Part shown: one piece after another, positions 56,252-62,444 of the stretch
How positions within the stretch are numbered: the stretch's first letter is position 1
Layout of the letters: every line of letters starts with the position of its first letter
From: Hymenobacter terrenus
GTDB lineage: Bacteria; Bacteroidota; Bacteroidia; Cytophagales; Hymenobacteraceae
DNA length: 64,000 nucleotides
Assembly (NCBI RefSeq): GCF_000972495.1
Contig: NZ_LATM01000001.1
Span: forward strand, 393,241 to 457,240
Direction: 5' to 3'
Notes under the pieces: generated by a model
What the model was told of the DNA's origin: nothing
Seen by the model: the letters and a program-made list of their open reading frames with translations, nothing else
The model's database searches: none
Program-made: the position numbers and the translations under genes

Positions 56252-56967
56252 GCGGCCCCTACTCCTGCCTCATCGTCGACGACGAGCCCCTGGCCCGCAA
56301 CCTCCTGACAGAGTACGTGGCGAAGGCCCCGTTTCTGCGCCTGCACGCCGCCTGCGCCAGCCCCTTGGCCGCCCTCGACATTCTGCGCCAGCACCCCATC
56401 GACTTGCTATTTCTGGACGTGCACATGCCCGAGCTGACCGGCCTGGGCCTGCTCCGCGCCCTGCCCCGCCAGCCACTCGTGATTTTCACCACCGCGTACT
56501 CCGAGTATGCCCTCGAAAGCTACGAGCTGGATGTGGTGGACTACCTGCTCAAGCCCATTGCCCTCGACCGGTTCTTGCGCGCCGTGCACAAAGTCAGCCA
56601 GCGCCTGGCCACGCCGCCACCCGCCCCCGCTACGCCGCCCGCGTTCCTCTTTGTGAAGGATGGCACGAAGCTGGTCAACATCAACCTGAACGACCTGCTG
56701 TTCGTCGAAGGCCTGCGGGATTACGTGGCCCTGCACACGCGCCAGCAGAAAATCGTGAGCTTGCAGCGGCTCAAGACCCTGGAGACGCAACTGCCGACCC
56801 AGCAGTTCATCCGCATTCACCAGTCCTATATCGTGGCGCTAGCGGGCATTGAGGCCGTGTACAAGGATAAAGTTCAGGTAGTAGGCGGCCGGCTGCTGCC
56901 CATCAGCGACACGTACCGCAAGCCATTTCGGGACTTTATCGAGCGCAACCACCTACCTCTGGAGTAA
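56248..56967 (+). CDS. LytTR-type response regulator
   Basis: The 239-residue protein has a receiver domain (1-about 125) with acidic pair D11/D12, phospho-acceptor D57 (FLDVHM) and KPI. A LytTR DNA-binding domain follows (about 140-238, DLLFVEGLRDYVALHTRQQK; FIRIHQSYIVAL). It overlaps the kinase gene by 4 bp, so both are translated together. Targets in this lineage are often envelope or exopolysaccharide genes; the divergent exported-protein run at 51.8-55.0 kb is a candidate. Confidence 0.93.
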   Translation: MSGPYSCLIVDDEPLARNLLTEYVAKAPFLRLHAACASPLAALDILRQHPIDLLFLDVHMPELTGLGLLRALPRQPLVIFTTAYSEYALESYELDVVDYLLKPIALDRFLRAVHKVSQRLATPPPAPATPPAFLFVKDGTKLVNINLNDLLFVEGLRDYVALHTRQQKIVSLQRLKTLETQLPTQQFIRIHQSYIVALAGIEAVYKDKVQVVGGRLLPISDTYRKPFRDFIERNHLPLE

Positions 56968-57061
56968 GCCCGGCCAGTGATGGATTAAGGCTGTACGGAG
57001 GGAGAAACTGCCCCTACCGACCCAGCGATGGCAGAAGTTGCATGCAGCGGCAAGCACGACG

Positions 57062-57091
57062 CTTTGAGAACTGCCGCCGTGGCATAGCTTT
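57062..57091 (+). promoter_or_regulatory. Candidate Bacteroidota-type promoter for the effector operon
   Basis: TTTG (57062-57065) and TAGCTTTA (57084-57091) are separated by 18 bp. They approximate the Bacteroidota -33 TTG and -7 TAnnTTTG boxes, 38 bp upstream of the TssD-effector ATG. Confidence 0.4.
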
Positions 57092-57129
57092 AGGCCGTTC
57101 CTTTCCCTCTACCCTGCTCTTTACCTGGC

Positions 57130-58419
57130 ATGGCTTCCTTTTACGCCGAGCTGCACGTGGCCGGCTACGGCTACCCCCTGCGGCACTGCACCTACGCCTT
57201 CACCCAGGCCACCGACGAGCGGGGCCGCGTCATCGCTAAGGTGCGCCAGGGTCATATCGACCTCGTGCTCGACGTGCCCGACGACACCCTGCTCGAAGGC
57301 TGGGCCGCCGCACCGCACAAGCCCCTGCCGGGCTACATCCTCTTCCGCGCCGCCAACGGCACCGTGCTCGAAACCCTCGCCTGGGAGGCGGGCCACTGCA
57401 TGGGCTACCGCGAAGAGTTTGACGACGGCCACCTCGATGGCAGCGAAGGCGCCTACCTGGCTTTCGTCACCATCTCCGCCCCCAAGCTCACCCTCACGCC
57501 CGGCGCGCCGGCCGCCTACGTCGCGCCCGCGCCCCGTGAGCACGGCACCCCGCCCCAACAGGCGTTGACCAATAACCCGTTCAAGCTGCCTACCGGCCCG
57601 CCGCTGCTGCCCGAGGTCGTCGTGCTGGCCGAAGAAACCCTGCTGGCCCGCCTCTGGCAAAGCATGCTGCGCCTGCTCTCCGGGCCTGCCGCCCTCACGG
57701 CCGGCCTGCTGCTGACTTCGGCCAATGATGTAGACGCGCCAGGCTATGACCCGGAAAAGGACTTTAGTAAAGCCCATCCGATTCCACTACCGGACTTAGA
57801 TAAAGCTCGCCTGGAGCATTTAGAGTATTTACGTGAGCAGCGGGCGCTTACGGCTGATGAGGAAGCAGAGCTGATTGCATTGTTGGCTAAAGTACGCGGC
57901 GTACACGTCAGCGACCAAGCTGGCCTGTATGCGTATTACATGCACCGGCCGACAGAATTAGCATTGGTCGCAAAGCTAAAAAAGCCCTCCGACGCCCATT
58001 CAATAAACACAATAACCCATAAAACATATTTTGGCGGCGGTAATCGTAATACCCTCAAAACCGTAGCAATGGGCCATGTGGACCTGAACGCAGACTTTGC
58101 TGCTATCCAAGCCGGTGATGCCGCTTACGACCAGCAAACGCAAACATTTATCACTAAATCCGGGCGAGTTTATGGGTTTCACTCCGACCACCTTGCTGCT
58201 GGTGGTTCCAGTTCTATTTACCCCATTCGTGGCAACCCAGGCGACTTCGTCAACCTTACGCAAGCCGAATTTGGTGTGCTAGGCAAAATGAGCCTTTACG
58301 ATGGATTAAATGGTGGTGCTCGCCAAGAATTAGAAGGTAGACTAAAAGCTGGCAACCCCGGTATTAGCCCCGACAGTGAAGCAAAATTAATGGCACTTTA
58401 TAACTCTAAGAAAAAATGA
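57130..58419 (+). CDS. TssD (Hcp)-fused polymorphic type VI effector
   Basis: This 429-residue protein is a type VI tube subunit fused to a toxin-like tip. Residues 1-about 138 match Bacteroidota TssD: FYAELHVAGYGYPLRHCTYA, with C-x-Y-x-x-x-Q-x-T-D-x-x-G-R, GHIDLVLDVPDDTLLEGW, a GHCMGYREEF motif and FVTISAPKLTL. A hydrophobic segment and linker occupy about 172-260 (PAALTAGLLLTS at 186-197; LTADEEAELIALLAKVRGVH). The C-terminal part (261-429) is of unknown fold with a SGRVYGFHSDH motif and PIRGNPGDFVNLTQAEFGVL. It is presumably loaded into the tube and delivered to a target cell. The next gene overlaps its stop (ATGA) and is the likely immunity gene. The apparatus is not in this window. Confidence 0.85.
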   Translation: MASFYAELHVAGYGYPLRHCTYAFTQATDERGRVIAKVRQGHIDLVLDVPDDTLLEGWAAAPHKPLPGYILFRAANGTVLETLAWEAGHCMGYREEFDDGHLDGSEGAYLAFVTISAPKLTLTPGAPAAYVAPAPREHGTPPQQALTNNPFKLPTGPPLLPEVVVLAEETLLARLWQSMLRLLSGPAALTAGLLLTSANDVDAPGYDPEKDFSKAHPIPLPDLDKARLEHLEYLREQRALTADEEAELIALLAKVRGVHVSDQAGLYAYYMHRPTELALVAKLKKPSDAHSINTITHKTYFGGGNRNTLKTVAMGHVDLNADFAAIQAGDAAYDQQTQTFITKSGRVYGFHSDHLAAGGSSSIYPIRGNPGDFVNLTQAEFGVLGKMSLYDGLNGGARQELEGRLKAGNPGISPDSEAKLMALYNSKKK

Positions 58420-58892
58420 CCAAAGAACTAGCGGGCATCGAACTAACTTTTTCTAAACTTATCGAAGAGTCTCTCTTGATAGACGCACTGAGTGAATGCC
58501 TGAACGTTGACAGAAGTGCAATCTGGAACTGGGATTGGGAAGGAGTACCTCCCTCTGACTTGTACGCGGACATTACCTTGGTATCGCTGGACACATTAGC
58601 CTACCCCTTTTCTGCCCGGCTCCTTTTCAATCAATATGTAACCGTTGAGCCAACTTTTGAATTAAAATTGGCGCACACCTTAAGCAAGCGGTTTGATTGT
58701 GCAGTCCTCATTAACGATGAGACGGGCGGGGCCGATGACTTTGTAGAAATATCTTCCGATGGCATGGTAGCGTGGTGTTCAGGTGAAACGAGTGAAAGTG
58801 GGTTGACCGTGTACCGCTATTCTCCTCGCGGACGAACCACTTACCAAGAAGCAGTCGTTGCAATAGAGGAACAGGCATCTACGTCTAGGTAA
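58416..58892 (+). CDS. Putative immunity protein for the fused effector
   Basis: The 158-residue soluble acidic protein overlaps the effector stop codon by 4 bp (ATGA), so the two are translationally coupled as in toxin/immunity pairs. Its sequence (IELTFSKLIEESLLIDALSE; YVTVEPTFELKLAHTLSKRF; DDFVEISSDGMVAWCSGETS) matches no family I recognise. The immunity role is inferred only from position and coupling. DNA here is more AT-rich than the TssD domain. Confidence 0.65.
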   Translation: MTKELAGIELTFSKLIEESLLIDALSECLNVDRSAIWNWDWEGVPPSDLYADITLVSLDTLAYPFSARLLFNQYVTVEPTFELKLAHTLSKRFDCAVLINDETGGADDFVEISSDGMVAWCSGETSESGLTVYRYSPRGRTTYQEAVVAIEEQASTSR

Positions 58893-58912
58893 AGGAGCTG
58901 CTCAGTCTTTAG

Positions 58913-58926
58913 CTATGCGTAGCCGG
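58913..58926 (+). repeat. 14-bp motif at the orphan cassette junction
   Basis: CTATGCGTAGCCGG lies exactly where homology to the effector linker begins. It is identical to part of both arms of the palindrome at 61096-61165. It contains the in-frame TAG that precedes the orphan cassette. Confidence 0.6.
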
Positions 58927-59582
58927 CCGCCCTCACGGCGGGCCTGCTGCTGACTTCCACTAACAGCCCTTCTGACCCCGGCTATCAGCCCGAGTGGGAC
59001 TTTCAGAACCGCCATCAGCCACCTACCGATAAGGACAAGGCCCGCCTGGCTTACCTCGAAAACGAGCGCGCCACCGGTGGTAGCCTCACCGGCGACGAGC
59101 AGGCTGAGTTGCTGGCCCTGCTGGCCAAGGTCAAGGGCATGCATGTCCGCAGCATCACCGACTTGGATGTGGCCGGGCCTCTGCGGGGAAATATGGTCCA
59201 GTTGCCGGGGTTTTATTTCATCTCCCTCGCGTATACCAAGCGAAGCAAGACCGATACTAAAGCCCTTCGCGACAAGTTTGCACCCATAAGGAAAAACTTC
59301 CTTATTGCGTTGGGCTCAGACCCTACTAAGCGGGCCACCCTCAAAAAAGCAGGGTTAACTGATGCCGAAATTGACGACATGGCCAATGGCATTCGTCCTC
59401 GTGATTGCCAAGTCCACCACAAATTACCCTTGGACGATGGCGGTGACAATTCGGAGCAGAACTTATTACTGATTAAGAACGACCCGTATCATTTGGCTAT
59501 TACTAACTATCAAAACGTGGCTACAGAGGGCATGTCACCCGGTGACACTCGCATCTTGCAGTGGCCGATGCACAATGGATAG
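58923..59582 (+). pseudogene. Orphan effector tip: linker plus HNH-nuclease toxin, no TssD or start
   Basis: From 58923 the frame, preceded directly by a TAG, encodes PAALTAGLLLTSTNSPSDPG and a linker (YQPEWDF; DKARLAYLENER; LTGDEQAELLALLAKVKGMH) that closely matches residues 186-260 of the upstream effector. A different C-terminal domain follows with an HNH-nuclease-like motif (VHHKLPLDDGGDNSEQNLLL). It is about 219 residues with no ATG before residue 64, so it is unlikely to be expressed as it stands. The layout is that of an orphan toxin tip, usable only after recombination through the shared linker, as known for Rhs and CDI orphan modules. The HNH assignment comes from the motif alone. 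Confidence 0.75.
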
Positions 59583-60001
59583 CCCCTGCGGCACTACCTC
59601 AAGAGCTTGAAGCGCTCCACCATGCGTGTACCCAGCAGTTGAACTACCACTTACCGTCCGCCTACCTCGACCTCTTGCGCCTCGCAAACGGCATCGATGC
59701 TAACGGCATTCAACTCTACGCCAGCCAGGCTCAAACGCGGGTCACGCCGGAAGGACGAACTAAATACCTGTTTCGGGGAATAGTGGAAGCGAATGAACAA
59801 TGGCGCGACTTCCCACCCAACAAGGAATTTGTCTTCTTTGCCGAATCCGGCGACGTGCTCTACTGCCACAACTTGACCAGCGGCAAGTTTGAAATCGTCG
59901 ACCGCATTACCAATGAATTGATTTACCAGCCTTCTTCTTTTGACACTTGCGAGAAACTGCTGGAAAAGCTGCTTAACCATATGCTCAACTGTTACGAATA
60001 A
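59561..60001 (+). CDS. SUKH/SMI1-like immunity protein for the HNH tip
   Basis: The 146-residue protein starts at GTG 59561 and overlaps the end of the orphan toxin frame by 22 bp. It has the SUKH (SMI1/KNR4) pattern: HLPSAYLDLLRLANGIDANG, then FVFFAESGDVLYCHNLTSGK, then the C-terminal helix. SUKH proteins are the commonest immunity partners of nuclease toxins, which fits the HNH tip next to it. It could be expressed even though the tip is not, giving protection against sibling strains that carry the active version. Confidence 0.75.
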   Translation: MADAQWIAPAALPQELEALHHACTQQLNYHLPSAYLDLLRLANGIDANGIQLYASQAQTRVTPEGRTKYLFRGIVEANEQWRDFPPNKEFVFFAESGDVLYCHNLTSGKFEIVDRITNELIYQPSSFDTCEKLLEKLLNHMLNCYE

Positions 60002-60072
60002 ATAGAAGAAAAGAAGTACTGTCACTAGAACCCTAAAAGGTCAAGTCCATTTTTTACCTAAACCACAAACCT

Positions 60073-60435
60073 ATGTTCACGACACAGGAAATCATACGAG
60101 CCATTATTGTAGGAACAGTGGTCCGAATACTGTTCTATTTAATCAAAATCAGCTGGCAGAAACTGCGCCGCATAAGCTGGCGGAATCAGCAAAAAGCCAT
60201 TGATGAGCGCATTACGCAGTGGATGGACCGAACGCTCACCTTCCGTCAGCTATTCATAGTAGCTCCGCAGTATTTGTTAGCAATCCTCATGGTCTGCTCA
60301 CTTTATAGCGTGAGTTTCTGCACCTTCTTTGTTGACTTTGCTCATCACCAATCCTTTTTTCATGCCGCGCTGCCCGCCGGGGGCTTGGTGCTTTCGGGTC
60401 ATGTAATGTATCATTACATGATTAAATCCATTTAA
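60073..60435 (+). CDS. Small membrane protein in the effector island
   Basis: The 120-residue protein has two or three hydrophobic segments (IIVGTVVRILFYLIKI, QYLLAILMVCSLYSVSF, AALPAGGLVLSGHVMYH) with a basic cytoplasmic stretch between. I do not recognise the family. Its location after the immunity gene suggests it could be immunity to a membrane-active toxin, or an unrelated passenger. Confidence 0.55.
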   Translation: MFTTQEIIRAIIVGTVVRILFYLIKISWQKLRRISWRNQQKAIDERITQWMDRTLTFRQLFIVAPQYLLAILMVCSLYSVSFCTFFVDFAHHQSFFHAALPAGGLVLSGHVMYHYMIKSI

Positions 60436-60451
60436 CTTATTTCTTCATCTG

Positions 60452-60937
60452 ATGCCTGCTCCCGATAACCTCCAAATCACCATCTCTGACGCCGACCTCA
60501 AGCAGGTAAACGACGCGCTCGACACGCTGGAAGCGGTGCTCGGGCCGGTGCTTATCACGCTCTCCGGCAAGGAAATTCAGCGCCTTCCCAAGGCCAGTGA
60601 TGGCACGCTGCCATTTATTCAGCAGGCGTTGCAGTTCTCGGAGCAGCAGCCCCAATTTGCACCCGCCTACCTGGATTTGCCGGGCTTGCGGCAGGACTTG
60701 AAAAGCTGGGAGCAACTCACCGCCGTACTACGGCGCTTGCAGCCCCTCACCACCAATCTCAACAGCACCACCATTCTGCTCGGCAGCGAATCCTACGTGA
60801 CTGCCCTAGCCTACTACAACGCCGTGCAACAGGCTGCCAAGCGGGCCATCAGCGGTGCCGTGGATATTTTCCAGGTGCTAAAAGCTCGGTTTGAGCAAGC
60901 AACCTCGAGAAAGAAAGCCCCTAAAGCATCCGAATAA
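60452..60937 (+). CDS. Conserved hypothetical protein at the end of the island
   Basis: This 161-residue, largely helical soluble protein (LKQVNDALDTLEAVLGPVLI; LSGKEIQRLPKASDGTLPFI; TTILLGSESYVTALAYYNAV; QQAAKRAISGAVDIFQVLKA) ends in a basic tail. The GSESYVTALAYYN block recalls a conserved family in Bacteroidota of unknown function. It is 16 bp after the membrane-protein gene and before two large palindromes. Confidence 0.65.
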   Translation: MPAPDNLQITISDADLKQVNDALDTLEAVLGPVLITLSGKEIQRLPKASDGTLPFIQQALQFSEQQPQFAPAYLDLPGLRQDLKSWEQLTAVLRRLQPLTTNLNSTTILLGSESYVTALAYYNAVQQAAKRAISGAVDIFQVLKARFEQATSRKKAPKASE

Positions 60938-60941
60938 TTCG

Positions 60942-61004
60942 CTCCCTTATAACAGAGAAGCCGCCAACTGTTTAGCAGTCGGCGGCTTCTCTGTTATAAG
61001 GGAG
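60942..61004. repeat. Near-perfect 29-bp inverted repeat
   Basis: The left arm is 60942-60970 (starting CTCCCTTATAACAGAGAAGC) and the right arm 60976-61004, with 28 of 29 bases matching and a 5-nt loop. It is a very stable hairpin with no T-run, 5 bp after the last gene of the island. It could end that operon or be a mobile-element remnant. Confidence 0.8.
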
Positions 61005-61095
61005 GCCGCATTCTTCTCATTCGCCATTGACTGCCAGAAATTCGTGAGCGCATGGTTTTTATTCGGCCTCGCTTCGCTTAGTAGCCGGTTCGCTG

Positions 61096-61165
61096 GAATA
61101 CTATGCGTAGCCGGATGAATTTCATTCAACCACGCATGAAATTCATCCGGCTACGCATAGTATTC
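61096..61165. repeat. Perfect 30-bp inverted repeat
   Basis: Arms 61096-61125 and 61136-61165 are exact inverted copies (starting GAATACTATGCGTAGCCGGA), with a 10-nt loop. Each arm contains the 14-bp motif seen at the orphan cassette junction (58913-58926). No coding frame is present. Confidence 0.85.
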
Positions 61166-61248
61166 GAGCAGGTCCTCCTGGCTGGACAAGCCCACGGGAT
61201 TCTAACCACTCGCCCAACCGCATTGCATTAGGCTGGGGCAGTCCGCAC

Positions 61249-61839
61249 CTACCGACCCAGCAGCTTCGCCACGTACTTGCCCACGATGTCGAACTCCAGG
61301 TTCACCGTTTCGCCGGCTCGTAGCTGCTGAAAGCTGGTGTGCTCGTAGGTGTAGGGAATAATAGCCACCGTGAAGCCCTCATCGGTGCTATCGAAGCACG
61401 TCAGGCTGGTGCCGTTCACACAGATAGAGCCTTTTTCGACGGTGAGGCGGCCGGGACCGGGTGCGTGCCCGAAACGGAACAGCCAGGAGCCCTGCTGGTC
61501 TTCCACGCTCAGGCAGGTAGCCGTGGCGTCGACGTGGCCCTGCACGATGTGGCCATCGAAGCGGCCGTTGGCGGCCAGGCAGCGCTCCAGGTTGACGTGC
61601 CGGCCGGGCTGCCACTGGTTTAGGTTGGTGACGCGCATGGTCTCGTCGATGGCGGTGACGACGTGGGTGCCGGCAGCCGCATCCACGGCTACCACGGTCA
61701 GGCACACGCCATCGTGAGCCACGCTTTGGTCTATCTTCAGCTCAGCGGCAAAGGGCGAGGCTACGGTGAAGTGGCGGTTGGTGCCCTGGTTTTCAACGGC
61801 TACGATGGTACCCAGGGCTTCAATAATTCCAGTAAACAT
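61249..61839 (-). CDS. ribE: Riboflavin synthase, alpha subunit
   Basis: The 196-residue enzyme dismutates two 6,7-dimethyl-8-ribityllumazine molecules to riboflavin. It has the two tandem lumazine-binding repeats: repeat 1 from MFTGIIEALG with VAHDGVCLTVV, and repeat 2 from GHIVQGHVDATATCLS with GSICVNGTSLTCF. N-terminal MFTGI is diagnostic. Length matches the family. No FMN riboswitch motif was seen upstream. Confidence 0.96.
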   Translation of the reverse strand: MFTGIIEALGTIVAVENQGTNRHFTVASPFAAELKIDQSVAHDGVCLTVVAVDAAAGTHVVTAIDETMRVTNLNQWQPGRHVNLERCLAANGRFDGHIVQGHVDATATCLSVEDQQGSWLFRFGHAPGPGRLTVEKGSICVNGTSLTCFDSTDEGFTVAIIPYTYEHTSFQQLRAGETVNLEFDIVGKYVAKLLGR

Positions 61840-61924
61840 CTATTGCGGATTTAGTCAGATTAGTCAGATTGCCCGGATTCGGCTGGGACCCGAAACGATG
61901 GACCCAGCCGCTCCTGAATGCAAA

Positions 61925-61954
61925 GAACGGCACCCAGCAACTGGGGTGCCGTTC
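61925..61954. terminator. Terminator-like hairpin
   Basis: GAACGGCACCC (61925-61935) is inverted at 61944-61954 (GGGTGCCGTTC), an 11-bp stem downstream of the zinc-ribbon gene on the minus strand. Confidence 0.7.
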
Positions 61955-61985
61955 CGATTGAACAACCAATTTAGGGACCCAATGA

Positions 61986-62309
61986 TTATTTCTCGGCCTT
62001 CTCGAATGATTTCCAGTCTAACTCCCCGCCTTCGCGACGACGCAGAAACACCGTTTGGTCATCTTTTTGCGTTTTGCCGAAGGTTAAATCGCCACGGCAA
62101 TCGAGACATTTCACGGAAGTGTACTTGAATTTATCCTGCGCCACGCGGCTGGTCAGGTCCAGGTTATCGGAGCCGCAGAGGCCGCAGGCCGCTACATCCG
62201 GGAAGCTCAGCCGGTCGTACTCGGCCACAGTTTCGTGGAAGTTGTTGCCCTGCACGGTGAAGTGAAACTGGCGGCGCCCGATGCGCTTGGAAATCATCAT
62301 TTGCAACAT
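61986..62309 (-). CDS. Zinc-ribbon hypothetical protein
   Basis: The 107-residue protein carries four cysteines in two CxxC knuckles (ACGLCGSDN and VKCLDCRGD, 25 or so residues apart), a zinc-ribbon arrangement. Flanking regions are conserved-looking (RRQFHFTVQGNNFHETVAEY; WKSFEK). A nucleic-acid-binding role is plausible but untested. The start is uncertain among MLQMMISKRIG options. A terminator-like hairpin follows. Confidence 0.7.
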   Translation of the reverse strand: MLQMMISKRIGRRQFHFTVQGNNFHETVAEYDRLSFPDVAACGLCGSDNLDLTSRVAQDKFKYTSVKCLDCRGDLTFGKTQKDDQTVFLRRREGGELDWKSFEKAEK

Positions 62310-62397
62310 GTTACTGCAATAAAACGGGGTGAATTTATGCTTTAAAATTACGAAATATCACCCTCAAAAACAAGCAAATAAGCCGCCGTAACGGCAT

Positions 62398-62428
62398 AAA
62401 AAAAGGCCCCTCTAACGGGGCCTTTTTT
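62398..62428. terminator. Strong bidirectional terminator
   Basis: GGCCCC with A-rich 5' flank (62398-62410) pairs with GGGGCC and a T6 run (62417-62428). It lies just downstream of the subtilase stop and serves the minus-strand gene; the A-run gives the opposite strand a T-run. Confidence 0.85.
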
Positions 62429-62444
62429 GCTTAGGTTGAGAACC

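Larger units (their letters stand above)
60938..61248. other. 311-bp intergenic stretch with two large palindromes
   Basis: No gene is visible. The stretch is occupied by the palindromes at 60942-61004 and 61096-61165, which together form the right boundary of the toxin island. Confidence 0.6.

Noticed and set aside
60947..61129. Minus-strand 60-residue frame
   Set aside because: It is an open frame through the large palindromes, not a gene.
61840..61985. FMN riboswitch upstream of riboflavin synthase
   Set aside because: No conserved riboswitch core was found; only a terminator-like hairpin of the neighbouring gene.
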